The notes under the pieces: generated by a model
The model's input: only the letters and a program-made list of their open reading frames with translations
Database searches by the model: none
What the model was told of the DNA's origin: nothing
In this document: in pieces, positions 16,677-25,564 of the stretch
Numbering within the stretch: the stretch's first letter is position 1
How the letters are laid out: each line of letters starts with the position of its first letter
NCBI RefSeq assembly: GCF_001546855.1
Contig: NZ_KQ958162.1
Location: 1-40,610 of the forward strand
From: Megasphaera sp. MJR8396C
GTDB lineage: Bacteria; Bacillota; Negativicutes; Veillonellales; Megasphaeraceae
Reading direction: 5' to 3'
DNA: 40,610 nucleotides
Position numbers and translations under genes: made by a program

Positions 16677-17642
16677 ATGAATCGCGTATTGACCTTGGAG
16701 TTTGTCCGCGTTACAGAAGCGGCAGCGGTGAAAGCCGGCCGTCTCATGGGGAAGGGCGATAAGAATGGTGCCGACCAATTGGCTGTCGATGGTATGCATT
16801 CGATCCTGTCGACCGTTCCCATCGACGGCACCGTCGTCATTGGCGAAGGGGAAATGGATGAAGCCCCGATGTTATATATCGGTGAAAAAGTCGGCGCCGG
16901 CGGTACGGAAGTCGACATTGCCGTCGATCCGTTAGAAGGCACGAACCTGACGGCTAAAGGGCAGGACGGTTCCATTTCCGTCATGGCCATCGCCAAGAAG
17001 GGCGATTTGCTCCATGCACCGGACATGTACATGGAAAAACTCTGTGTTGGACCGCGGGCCAAAGGCCGTATCGACTTGACCCAGTCTATCCCGGAAAACC
17101 TGCGCCGCATCGCCGAAGGCTTAGAACGAGGCATCGATGATTTGACCGTCGTCATCCTCGACCGGCCGCGCCATAAAGATCTCATTGACGAATGCCGCAG
17201 CGCCGGCGCCCGCATCAAGCTCATTACCGACGGTGACGTTTCGCCGGCTGTCGATGCCGGTATCGAAGGCTCCGGTGTCCACGTCGTCATGGGGATCGGC
17301 GGTGCGCCTGAAGGCGTCCTGGCGGCAGCGGCTTTGAAGTGCCTCGGCGGCGATATGCAGGCCCGCCTCATTCCCTATACGGACGAAGAACGGCAGCGCT
17401 GTTTGGATATGGGCATCAAAGACATCAACAAAGTCATGACCCTTGACGATTTAGTAAAGGGCGACGACTGCATTTTCTCGGCAACGGCCATTACCGATAC
17501 GCCCATGATGCGCGGCGTCCAGTATTTTGGTGGCGGTGCCCGGACGATGTCCGTCGTCATGCGTTACCGCAGCGGAACGATTCGTTTTATCGATACCTTC
17601 CACCGCTTCAACAAAGAGGCTAAATGGAGTATCCACCTATAA
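16677..17642 (+). CDS. glpX: Class II fructose-1,6-bisphosphatase (GlpX)
   Basis: Gluconeogenic phosphatase removing the 1-phosphate of fructose 1,6-bisphosphate. The 321-residue product shows the metal- and phosphate-binding motifs GEGEMDEAP (about 56-64), DPLEGT (84-89) and ITDGDVSP. Length is normal for GlpX. It has its own promoter and terminator, and the ribosome binding site is AAGGAGG. It fits an organism that uses lactate or other C3 compounds and must make sugars. Confidence 0.95.
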   Translation: MNRVLTLEFVRVTEAAAVKAGRLMGKGDKNGADQLAVDGMHSILSTVPIDGTVVIGEGEMDEAPMLYIGEKVGAGGTEVDIAVDPLEGTNLTAKGQDGSISVMAIAKKGDLLHAPDMYMEKLCVGPRAKGRIDLTQSIPENLRRIAEGLERGIDDLTVVILDRPRHKDLIDECRSAGARIKLITDGDVSPAVDAGIEGSGVHVVMGIGGAPEGVLAAAALKCLGGDMQARLIPYTDEERQRCLDMGIKDINKVMTLDDLVKGDDCIFSATAITDTPMMRGVQYFGGGARTMSVVMRYRSGTIRFIDTFHRFNKEAKWSIHL

Positions 17643-17672
17643 CATTTCCTTTATAAGGTATTCTTAAAAAAG

Positions 17673-17705
17673 GGCTTGTTGCCTAGGCGACAAGCCTTTT
17701 TTTTT
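17673..17705 (+). terminator. Intrinsic terminator after glpX
   Basis: GGCTTGTTGC-CTAG-GCGACAAGCC, a 10-bp stem with one G-U pair, followed by nine T residues. Confidence 0.9.
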
Positions 17706-17719
17706 CTGTCCTTTTATGG

Positions 17720-17756
17720 TAGAATGATTTGATAGTAATTATATGCTCAATAAAAT
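17720..17756 (+). promoter_or_regulatory. Two possible promoters of the murA operon
   Basis: One has an extended -10 (TGG-TAGAAT, 17720-17725) with no clear -35. The other is TTGATA (17729-17734), 16 bases, TAAAAT (17751-17756). A transcript from the first would carry the 5' leader hairpin AAATGGC...GCCATTT at 17753-17791, whereas one from the second would start within it. Confidence 0.5.
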
Positions 17757-17829
17757 GGCATCTTCAGGCGCTGTGTCTTTGAAGGCCATTTAGATAAAAC
17801 TACTCGAATACTATTAGGAGGCACCAGAA

Positions 17830-19104
17830 TTGGAGAAACTTGTTATTCATGGTGGAAAGCCCTTACAGGGCACTGTTCGCGTCAGTGGGGCTAAAAATGC
17901 CGTACTGCCCATTATCGTCGCATCTATGCTGGGAACGACGAAAAGTACATTGACCGAGATTCCGAAGCTCGCTGACGTCCATACCGTCTGCGACGTCATC
18001 GAATCCCTCGGCGTCCATATAGAACATCCCGAGAGAGATACGCTTATCATTGATGCCCATGAGTTGACATCGACGACGGCACCGTATGACCTGGTCCGCC
18101 GCATGCGTGCATCCTTCTTAGTTATGGGACCGCTCCTGGCCCGCAAAGGCCGGGCGCAGATTTCTCTGCCCGGAGGCTGCTCCATCGGCGCCCGTCCCAT
18201 CGACCTGCACCTCAAGGCTTTTGAAGCTATGGGAGCCGTCATCAATCTTGAAAACGGCGACATCGAAGCCGTGGCCCCTAACGGACTGCAGGGCGCTCAG
18301 ATTTACCTTGATTTCCCCAGTGTCGGTGCGACGGAAAACATCATCATGGCCGCATCCATGGCCAATGGCAAGACGGTCTTGGAAAATGCCGCTGAAGAAC
18401 CGGAAATCGTCGACTTGGCAACCTACCTGAACAGCATGGGGGCCAACATCCGCGGTGCCGGTACCAACGTCATCCGTATCGAAGGGGTAAAAGAACTCCA
18501 CGGTGCCAGCCACGCCGTTATTCCCGACCGCATCGAAGCCGGTACCTTCATGATCGGCGCCGCCATGACGCAGGGGAACATCTTCGTTGAAAATGCCATT
18601 TCAGAGCATTTGAAGCCCCTTATTTCAAAATTAAAAGAAGTCGGTGCCGAAGTCGAAGAAGAAATCGACGGTATCCGCGTCATCGGCCATGCGCCTTTGC
18701 GCCCGGCCGACATAAAGACCTTGCCCTATCCGGGCTTTCCGACGGATATGCAGGCTCAGTTCATGGCTTTGACGACCCTTTGCCAAGGCACGAGTGTCGT
18801 CACGGAAACGGTCTTTGAAAACCGCTTCATGCACGTCGATGAATTTAAACGGATGGGTGCTAAAATCCGCATTGAAGGACGAAGCGCCATCGTAGAAGGC
18901 ATAGAACAGCTTAAAGGCGCCTCGGTCAATGCCACTGACCTTCGTGCCGGAGCCGCTTTGGTCCTGGCGGGCCTGGTGGCTGAAGGCGAAACGGAAGTCG
19001 GCTATCTATACCACATCGACCGTGGTTACGATAATTTTGTATTAAAATTACAAAGGCTAGGTGCAGATATTGTTCGCGTCAATATTGAGGAAGAAGAAAA
19101 CTAA
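17830..19104 (+). CDS. murA: UDP-N-acetylglucosamine 1-carboxyvinyltransferase
   Basis: Cytoplasmic enzyme that adds enolpyruvate to UDP-GlcNAc, the first committed step of peptidoglycan synthesis and the target of fosfomycin. The 424-residue product has the Lys22-Asn23 pair (SGAKNAVLP) and the catalytic Cys117 in [10 protein letters not shown], so it should be fosfomycin-sensitive in principle. Translation starts at TTG, preceded by TAGGAGG. It is the first gene of the long envelope cluster, and its end overlaps the next frame. Confidence 0.96.
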   Translation: MEKLVIHGGKPLQGTVRVSGAKNAVLPIIVASMLGTTKSTLTEIPKLADVHTVCDVIESLGVHIEHPERDTLIIDAHELTSTTAPYDLVRRMRASFLVMGPLLARKGRAQISLPGGCSIGARPIDLHLKAFEAMGAVINLENGDIEAVAPNGLQGAQIYLDFPSVGATENIIMAASMANGKTVLENAAEEPEIVDLATYLNSMGANIRGAGTNVIRIEGVKELHGASHAVIPDRIEAGTFMIGAAMTQGNIFVENAISEHLKPLISKLKEVGAEVEEEIDGIRVIGHAPLRPADIKTLPYPGFPTDMQAQFMALTTLCQGTSVVTETVFENRFMHVDEFKRMGAKIRIEGRSAIVEGIEQLKGASVNATDLRAGAALVLAGLVAEGETEVGYLYHIDRGYDNFVLKLQRLGADIVRVNIEEEEN

Positions 19105-20155
19105 AAAAAAGGTACAGCCGAGACAGTCCCGCTCGTTCTTTTTATCGAATTGGTTCGGCAGCGACATCGCCATCGACCTGGGGACGGCCAACATCATTGT
19201 CTTCGTTAAAAATAAGGGGATCGTCGTCAACGAGCCGGCCGTCATCGCCGTCGATACGATGGAAAATAAGGTCGTTGCCATCGGCCGCGAAGCCCAGGCT
19301 ATGATTGGGCGGACGCCGCGCAACATCCACGCTTACCATCCCCTTCGCAGCGGCGTCATCGCCGACTACGATGCAACGGAGTACATGCTGCGGTATTTCA
19401 TCCGCCGGGCCATCGGAAAATCCCTGTTTTTCAAGCCCCGCGTCGTCATCTGCGTGCCGTCGAGCGTTACTAACGTCGAACGGCGGGCCGTTATCGAAGC
19501 GGCCATGCAAGCCGGGGCCAGAAAGACGACGGTCATGGAAGAACCGCTGGCAGCGGCCATCGGAGCCGGTCTCGATATTGCCACGTCGAACGGGTCCATG
19601 GTCGTCGACATGGGCGGCGGTACGACGGACGTTGCCGTTCTCAGTCTAAGCGGGATCGTTATCAGTGAATCCCTGCGTATCGGCAGCAACACCTTTGATG
19701 AAGCCATCATCCGTTATTTGGAAAAGATAAAGCACGTCACCATTGGCCAGCATACGGCCGAAGAACTGAAGATCCTCATCGGCACGGCCATGAGTGACGG
19801 CCGCCGTATGACCGCTGACGTTCGCGGTCGCAGCACGGAAACGGGCCTTCCCGTATCGATCGATATCGATTCGCAGGAAATCCGCCTGGCCATCGACGAA
19901 CCGATTCAGACCGTCCTCAAGACGATCGTTTCCATCTTAGAAAAAACACCGCCCGAACTGGCTGCGGATATTGCCGACCACGGCATCGTCCTCACCGGCG
20001 GCGGATTGCTTCTCGATAGTTTTGACCGGCTTATTTCTCAAACGACCGGTATGGCAGCCTATCTCTGCGAAGATCCGCTGCTCTGTGTGGCTCACGGTGC
20101 CGGCAAGGCCGTGCGGGAAATGGACCGCTTAAAAGATAGTTTTGATGATTTATAA
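19061..20155 (+). CDS. mreB: MreB/Mbl-family bacterial actin
   Basis: Actin-like filament protein that organises side-wall peptidoglycan synthesis. The core has the ATP-binding motifs [27 protein letters not shown] and [12 protein letters not shown]. The N-terminus is unusual: before the normal start of the fold there are about 33 extra residues rich in Lys and Arg (KKKTKKK), coded in an overlap with the end of murA. Possible starts are GTG at 19061 or TTG at 19085, and neither has a strong ribosome binding site, so translation is probably coupled to murA. A basic extension could help membrane binding. Which paralogue it represents (MreB, Mbl or MreBH) cannot be told from sequence alone. Confidence 0.92.
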   Translation: MQILFASILRKKKTKKKVQPRQSRSFFLSNWFGSDIAIDLGTANIIVFVKNKGIVVNEPAVIAVDTMENKVVAIGREAQAMIGRTPRNIHAYHPLRSGVIADYDATEYMLRYFIRRAIGKSLFFKPRVVICVPSSVTNVERRAVIEAAMQAGARKTTVMEEPLAAAIGAGLDIATSNGSMVVDMGGGTTDVAVLSLSGIVISESLRIGSNTFDEAIIRYLEKIKHVTIGQHTAEELKILIGTAMSDGRRMTADVRGRSTETGLPVSIDIDSQEIRLAIDEPIQTVLKTIVSILEKTPPELAADIADHGIVLTGGGLLLDSFDRLISQTTGMAAYLCEDPLLCVAHGAGKAVREMDRLKDSFDDL

Positions 20156-20197
20156 TTGTTTCGCTCTTTCAGTGAAATAGAAATGGAGGGAGCCGTC

Positions 20198-20488
20198 ATG
20201 AAAAAACTTTACAGACTCGCCGTATTAGCCGGGCTCGCCGGCATGTTGTCGATGCCGGCAGCTGCGGCCGATGTATCTTATATAACGGTATTGAGCGGCA
20301 GCGTCGTCAGTGTAGCCCCTGTCGGTGCCGCTGTTAAAGAAGGAGATGTTCTCCTTACGGTCAATTCCTTAGCCGGTCCGATGCCGGCAGCCCGTTCTGA
20401 TAAGGACGGCGTTGTCAAATCGGTCCTCGTCCAGCCGGGCTCGCAGGTACAGCAGGGCGCCGTTGTCGTCGTGGTGGAAACGAAATGA
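20198..20488 (+). CDS. Secreted small protein with a biotinyl/lipoyl-like fold
   Basis: A 96-residue protein with a signal peptide (about 1-24, ending PAAAA). The rest resembles a barrel-sandwich hybrid domain: VAPVGAAVKEGDVLLTV followed by GVVKSVLVQPGSQVQQGAVVVVVE. The Met-Lys-Met of biotinyl and lipoyl domains is not found at the turn between the two halves (SLAGPMPAARS), so it is probably not modified. Such domains also occur in the periplasmic adaptor proteins of efflux systems. The start is the ATG after GGAGGGAGC. It overlaps the next gene by 4 bases (ATGA), so the two products may work together. The function is unknown. Confidence 0.8.
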   Translation: MKKLYRLAVLAGLAGMLSMPAAAADVSYITVLSGSVVSVAPVGAAVKEGDVLLTVNSLAGPMPAARSDKDGVVKSVLVQPGSQVQQGAVVVVVETK

Positions 20489-22515
20489 TGAAATACACCT
20501 TGACGAAAAAAGCCTCTGCTTTACGGCGTATGATGGGCCGGGTCTGTTTGACTGCGGCCTTTTCCTGTCTTTTGGCGTTTTCGGCACAGGCTCAGGAATT
20601 TATGAACGTCAGTGACGTCCAGATCGGCATGACCGGCTATGCCAAGACTGTCGTCCAAGGGACGGAGATCCAGACCTTCCCCGTTGAAATCTTAGGGGTC
20701 ATGAAGAATAGCGGCCCGTCGGGCGACTTGATCCTGGCCAAGTTTTCCGGCCCCCTCATCGAACAGACCGGCGGTATCGCCCAGGGGATGAGCGGCAGCC
20801 CGGTCTATATTGACGGCAAACTCCTCGGTGCCGTTGCTTACGGCTGGTCCTTTACCAATTCCCGTATCGGCATGATCACGCCTATCAACGATATGTTAAA
20901 GCTGTGGAATGTGCCGACGAAGGAAGAAATTCGGCCCTTCAATGCCCGCGAATCGTCGCTGATTCCCATTGCCACGCCCCTTATGATGTCTGGCTTTGAT
21001 TCCGTGTCAGCGGACTGGATGAAGAGCAAACTGCCGGATTATAATTTCATGCCCGTCGATACGGCGTCGGCCAGCACCGATGACGTCGCCATGCCTTTAG
21101 AACCAGGCAGCAGCGTGGCTGCAGCCTTCGTCAACGGCGATATGAAGATGGGCGCTATCGGTACGGTCACCTATGTCGACAACGACCACATCGTCGCCTT
21201 TGGTCATCCTTTTTTGAAAAAGGGCAGCATCAATTACTTCATGCATAATGCCTATATCTTTACGGTTGTCAACAACCTGTCCAGTTCTTTCAAATTAGGC
21301 TCTATCGGGGCTGAAGTCGGCAAGATTACCCAGGACCGGGGCGCCGGTATCAGCGGCCAGTACAACTACCTGGCACCGGGCATTCCGGTTACGATTAACG
21401 TGCGCGATACCGATACCGATACGGCTATGACCAAGCGCGTCAAGATCATTGAAGATAATGAACTGACGCCGGTCCTGGCGGCGACGACGGTCTATAATAC
21501 GGTCAATAAGACCATCGACCGCACCGGCGGTGGGACGGCGACCCTGTCCTATACCATTCGCTCGTCCAATGGCCGCGACAAGGATATCACCCGCCATAAT
21601 ATGTATTATTCCGAAGAAAACATCAATGAAAAGAGCATTGATGAACTGTACAACGTCCTCGATATCTTAAAGCACAACGAGTTTATCGACTATCCGGTCC
21701 TCGATATCACCATGAACGTCGATATCACTCAGGCCCGCAAGTCGGCGTCCATCGTCGATGCCACGGCGGCACCGGTCGTCGTAAGCCCCGGGGACAATGT
21801 GTACTTTAAGGTCAAGCTCCACCCGTACCGCGGTGTCGATGAAGTAAAGACCATGAGCTTTACCGTTCCCAAGGATCAGCCTTTAGGGGACATGGTGTTG
21901 GAAGTCCGCGGCGGCGGTGTCATTCCTCTGCCGTATTTAATTGAAAAGCAGCGCTACAACTTGACCGATGAAATCATCAAGCGCCTGCGCCGCTACAAGG
22001 ACTTTGATGCCTTGAAGAAAGAAATCGACAAGGAAGACTCGAACAATGACTTGGTCATCGAAATCCTCGATCCCGGGGTCAGCATGATCAACGAAAGCGA
22101 TACCAAGGTTTCCAAGGAAAAGATTCGCGGCAAAGAGCCCGGAACCAGTGCCAAGGATGTCGTCAAACCGAGTAAGCACAGTGTGGGCGATGACAATAAA
22201 AGTGATGCCAAATCGTCCATTGCTACGCCGTACATCGTCAAAGGCGACGGCCAGATTACGATTAAAGTCGTAACGCCGGAAAAACGCGATGCTTTCCTTG
22301 CTAAGAACCACAATATCAATGAAGCCAAGGCGATTATCGGTGATGAAGCGGAAGGGGCGTCCCAAGAGGATGACGTCGTAAAATCCGACAAGACCGATGA
22401 CAGCAAGGACACGGATAAAAAGAACGACAAAGATCAGGATAAGAATCAAGATAAGGATGGCGGTAAGGAGAAAGATTCCGTCATCCGGTCGGTCGACCTC
22501 GATATGTTCCACTGA
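20485..22515 (+). CDS. S55 (SpoIVB-like) peptidase-domain protein, secreted
   Basis: A 676-residue protein with an N-terminal signal peptide (about 17-37). The segment GGIAQGMSGSPVYIDGKLLGAVAYG (about 96-120) matches the catalytic-serine region of the S55 peptidase family of sporulation protease SpoIVB. A second motif, GTVTYVDNDHIVAFGHPF (about 226-243), matches the region holding the catalytic histidine. The order is serine first and histidine second, the reverse of SpoIVB, as in a subgroup of S55-domain proteins from non-sporulating diderms. The middle looks beta-rich. The last 120 residues are low-complexity Asp/Lys-rich. The 4-base overlap with the lipoyl-like gene suggests one functional unit in the periplasm. 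Peptidase activity is not assured. Confidence 0.82.
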   Translation: MMKYTLTKKASALRRMMGRVCLTAAFSCLLAFSAQAQEFMNVSDVQIGMTGYAKTVVQGTEIQTFPVEILGVMKNSGPSGDLILAKFSGPLIEQTGGIAQGMSGSPVYIDGKLLGAVAYGWSFTNSRIGMITPINDMLKLWNVPTKEEIRPFNARESSLIPIATPLMMSGFDSVSADWMKSKLPDYNFMPVDTASASTDDVAMPLEPGSSVAAAFVNGDMKMGAIGTVTYVDNDHIVAFGHPFLKKGSINYFMHNAYIFTVVNNLSSSFKLGSIGAEVGKITQDRGAGISGQYNYLAPGIPVTINVRDTDTDTAMTKRVKIIEDNELTPVLAATTVYNTVNKTIDRTGGGTATLSYTIRSSNGRDKDITRHNMYYSEENINEKSIDELYNVLDILKHNEFIDYPVLDITMNVDITQARKSASIVDATAAPVVVSPGDNVYFKVKLHPYRGVDEVKTMSFTVPKDQPLGDMVLEVRGGGVIPLPYLIEKQRYNLTDEIIKRLRRYKDFDALKKEIDKEDSNNDLVIEILDPGVSMINESDTKVSKEKIRGKEPGTSAKDVVKPSKHSVGDDNKSDAKSSIATPYIVKGDGQITIKVVTPEKRDAFLAKNHNINEAKAIIGDEAEGASQEDDVVKSDKTDDSKDTDKKNDKDQDKNQDKDGGKEKDSVIRSVDLDMFH

Positions 22516-22567
22516 GCATAAAACGAGCCCTTTTATAAGGGGAGGCGGCCCAGCGGTGTATTGCTTG

Positions 22568-22596
22568 AAAAGGGCTGTCTTCGGACAGCCCTTTTT
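22568..22596 (+). terminator. Intrinsic terminator before the mla operon
   Basis: AAAAGGGCTGTC and GACAGCCCTTTT around a UUCG tetraloop, with a terminal T-run. It ends the murA-to-S55 operon. Confidence 0.92.
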
Positions 22597-22708
22597 ACTT
22601 GCCATTTTCCGCATAAAATGCTATTATTTTACCTATGGAAACTCAAATCATGAATTTAGTTTTCAGCCTTTATTTTCTCACAATTTAGGCACAATTAAAT
22701 ATTGGTGT

Positions 22709-22737
22709 TTTACATCCATTTTTAATAATGGTATAGT
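22709..22737 (+). promoter_or_regulatory. Promoter of the mla operon
   Basis: TTTACA (22709-22714), 17 bases, TATAGT (22732-22737), with TGG directly before the -10. Confidence 0.75.
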
Positions 22738-22774
22738 AAAAGTAGTCTAATACTTAGGGAAAGGGCGGTATTTC

Positions 22775-23539
22775 ATGCAGAAACTTTTAGAAGACATCGG
22801 GAACTTTACCCTCCATGTCTTTGAACAAGTCGGTGTCATCGCCATCCTTTTTGCCCAAACGCTGCGCCAGCTTCCGAAGAACCAACGGCGGCTGATGTTT
22901 AACCAGATGGCTCATCTCGGCGTCAATTCACTGCCTATCGTCAGTATGACCTTGCTCTTTGCCGGCATGGTCATGACCTTGCAGATCGTCGACATTCTCC
23001 TGCGCTATGGAGCACAGTCGACCTTAGGCGGCGTCATGTCCGTTGCCATGGGCCGTGAATTGGGACCTATCTTAACAGGTGTCGTCATGGCCGGCCGCGT
23101 CGGCGCTGCTATGACGGCAGAAATCGGGACGATGAAGGTTACCGAGCAAATCGATGCCCTGCGCTGCATGGCCGTCAATCCTATTGCTTATTTGGTCGTT
23201 CCGCGGTTTATTGCCTGCGTCATCATGGTACCGATGCTGGCTTTTTACGGCTATGTCATCGGGACAGCCGGCGGCTACGGCGTAGCAACGCTCGGGGCCG
23301 GGCTGACGCATTTCACATATGTAAATTCTATTGAATTATTTACGAACATAAGCGATGTCGTCCTGGGCATGGTCAAAGCTATGTTTTTTGGCGGCATCAT
23401 TGCCCTCGTTGCCTGCAATGAAGGCATGAATGCCAAAAGCGGTGCTGAAGGCGTCGGGCAGGCGACGACGAAATCCGTCGTGACATCGATTATATTCATT
23501 TTTATCTGCAATTATATCTTATCCGTTTTATTATATTGA
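22775..23539 (+). CDS. mlaE: MlaE-type ABC transporter permease (lipid transport)
   Basis: Inner-membrane permease of the Mla phospholipid transporter. The 254-residue product has about five to six hydrophobic segments and the MlaE signatures LGPILTGVVMAGRVGAAMTAEIGTMKVTEQIDAL and VPRFIACVIMVPML (quoted as regions near 95-130 and 143-156). It is followed with a small overlap by mlaF and mlaD. The complex links the inner membrane to the outer membrane lipid pool, so the gene is evidence for a diderm envelope. Confidence 0.95.
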   Translation: MQKLLEDIGNFTLHVFEQVGVIAILFAQTLRQLPKNQRRLMFNQMAHLGVNSLPIVSMTLLFAGMVMTLQIVDILLRYGAQSTLGGVMSVAMGRELGPILTGVVMAGRVGAAMTAEIGTMKVTEQIDALRCMAVNPIAYLVVPRFIACVIMVPMLAFYGYVIGTAGGYGVATLGAGLTHFTYVNSIELFTNISDVVLGMVKAMFFGGIIALVACNEGMNAKSGAEGVGQATTKSVVTSIIFIFICNYILSVLLY

Positions 23540-23547
23540 GGAGGATC

Positions 23548-24300
23548 ATGATTCGTCTTCGCGATGTGACCGTCGCCTATGGCGACAAAGTCATACTGGA
23601 TAATATTAATTTAGACATTCATCAGGGGGAAACCTTGGCCGTCCTCGGTGCCAGCGGTTCCGGCAAGAGCACGATCCTGCGCCTCATCATCGGTCTGCAA
23701 AAGCCGACCAAAGGTCATGTTTTCTTTCAGGATACGGATATTACCGCTTATGATGAAGACCAGCTGATGGAGGTGCGCCGCCATATGGGGATGGTTTTTC
23801 AGTACTCGGCCCTCTTCGATTCGATGACGGTCGGAGAAAACGTCGCCTTCGGCCTTCGGCAGCACACGCACGACGATGCGGCGACGCGGCAGCGGATCGT
23901 CAAGGAAAAACTGCATCTCGTCGGCCTCGATGGGATTGAAGATATGATGCCTAATAATTTATCCGGCGGTATGAAAAAACGAGTCAGCCTGGCCAGGGCC
24001 ATTGCCCTCGATCCGCAGGTCATCCTCTACGATGAACCGACGGCCGGCCTCGATCCGCTTCGCTGTATGGACATCAATCGCCTGGTCGTCAACATGCAAA
24101 AACAACTTCATGCCACGTCGGTCATCGTCACCCACGATATGGATTCAGCCTTTTTTGTCGCTGACCGGCTGGCTTATTTACAAGACGGGCGCTTTCGGCT
24201 CATCGCCGATAAAAAAAGTTTCGCCCAAACCGATGACGAGGACGTTCAGCGCTTTATCCACGGCGGTCGTCTTCCGGAAGAAAGAGGGGATAGTCTATGA
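23548..24300 (+). CDS. mlaF: MlaF-type ABC transporter ATP-binding protein
   Basis: Cytoplasmic ATPase that powers MlaE. The 250-residue product has Walker A GASGSGKST (34-42), the Q-loop in MVFQYSALF, the ABC signature LSGGMKKR, Walker B VILYDEPTAGLDP and the switch histidine in VTHD. The start is the ATG following GAGGAGG. The frame extends a few codons upstream to 23536, but that overlaps mlaE's stop. It shares ATGA with mlaD, indicating coupled translation. Confidence 0.95.
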   Translation: MIRLRDVTVAYGDKVILDNINLDIHQGETLAVLGASGSGKSTILRLIIGLQKPTKGHVFFQDTDITAYDEDQLMEVRRHMGMVFQYSALFDSMTVGENVAFGLRQHTHDDAATRQRIVKEKLHLVGLDGIEDMMPNNLSGGMKKRVSLARAIALDPQVILYDEPTAGLDPLRCMDINRLVVNMQKQLHATSVIVTHDMDSAFFVADRLAYLQDGRFRLIADKKSFAQTDDEDVQRFIHGGRLPEERGDSL

Positions 24301-25532
24301 AATGGAGTGCAGAGGCCAAGGTAGGTTTCGTTACCATCGTCGCTGTTCTCTTGTTCAGCGGCGTCATCATAAGTTTGGCCCATATTGAACTCTTTGGCAA
24401 GCCGGGCTTTGTCATCCATACCGAATTTAACGATGCCAACGGCCTGCAAAAGGGCAACTCTGTCCGCTACGTAGGCGTTCACGTCGGTAAGGTTGAAAAG
24501 GTAACTCCGTCGCGCAACGGCGTCGACGTGACTATGAAGATCGACAAGGGAACCGAAATCCCGCGGGATTCGAAAATCGTCATTACGACAGACGGACTCT
24601 TAGGGGAGAAAATTGTTTCTATTTCTCCCGGTTCCGACCGCAGCCATCTTCTGGTTGACGGCGATTATATCGACGGCAAACAGGGCAAGACCATGGACGA
24701 TATGATGGACAGTGCCAGCAAACTCATGGGCAGTGCCGATGAGATGGTCAAGAGCCTCAATGCCGTTATCGGCGATGAAAAGACGCAGGCTGCCATGCGC
24801 GGTTCCATTCAAAATATCGATGCCATTACCGGACGAACGAGTCAGATGCTCGATGCCAATGCGGCCAACGTCGAAGCCATTACGGCCAATATGGCAGCGG
24901 TGACGGCGCAGATGAATGCGTCCATGCAGAATCTCGATGGAGATGGCGCAACTTCGGCCAATGCCCGGGAAACGGCTGCCAATATCAAATCTATTACCGA
25001 TCGCTTTGAAAACATTGCCCAGTCGATGGAAAAAATGACGACCGACCCCAAGACCCAGGCCAATATCCAGACGACCCTCGATAACACGGCCCAGATCACG
25101 ACCAAGGTCAATAAGATCCTTGGCGGCGCGTCGGATATCAAAGTCGAAGGGGAAGGCGGGCTCTTATATAACACGACCAAGAACGAAACGAGTGCTTCTG
25201 TAAATTTTAGGGTGTACCGCGGCGATACCTTTGGCCTGATCGGAGCTGAAAATATCGGTAACGGTACGAACCTCAACTTACAGTACGGCCGTCGCAGCGG
25301 CATCTTTGACCTGAGGGCCGGATTGATCAACGGCGACCTCGGTATCGGTACTGACTTATTCCACGACGGGCCGTTCCGCTTGTCCCTTGAAGGATACGAT
25401 CCCAACGATTGGCGCTATCGCCTGAAAGCCCAGTATCGGCTGACGTCGGATCTCTATCTCTTCAGTCAGTTCACGCGGCCTATGAGTCGTCATGATGGCG
25501 GCAATTATTATGGTATTAATTATGCTTTTTAG
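24297..25532 (+). CDS. mlaD: MlaD-type MCE protein with a C-terminal beta-rich, barrel-like domain
   Basis: Substrate-binding component of the Mla lipid transporter. The 411-residue product has an N-terminal membrane anchor (about 9-29), one MCE domain (about 36-115) and a long helical stretch (about 125-280) rich in Ala, Asn and Met. The final 125 residues are alternating short beta-strands with aromatic residues, ending in Phe (YGINYAF), like an outer-membrane beta-barrel end. The usual proteobacterial MlaD is about 180 residues, so this is more than twice as long. A barrel-bearing MlaD bridging both membranes has been described in Veillonella parvula, and the architecture here is consistent with it. 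No MlaA, MlaB or MlaC gene is next to it. Confidence 0.92.
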   Translation: MKWSAEAKVGFVTIVAVLLFSGVIISLAHIELFGKPGFVIHTEFNDANGLQKGNSVRYVGVHVGKVEKVTPSRNGVDVTMKIDKGTEIPRDSKIVITTDGLLGEKIVSISPGSDRSHLLVDGDYIDGKQGKTMDDMMDSASKLMGSADEMVKSLNAVIGDEKTQAAMRGSIQNIDAITGRTSQMLDANAANVEAITANMAAVTAQMNASMQNLDGDGATSANARETAANIKSITDRFENIAQSMEKMTTDPKTQANIQTTLDNTAQITTKVNKILGGASDIKVEGEGGLLYNTTKNETSASVNFRVYRGDTFGLIGAENIGNGTNLNLQYGRRSGIFDLRAGLINGDLGIGTDLFHDGPFRLSLEGYDPNDWRYRLKAQYRLTSDLYLFSQFTRPMSRHDGGNYYGINYAF

Positions 25533-25564
25533 CAAACTACATATAACCGAAACAGGGGGTACCC

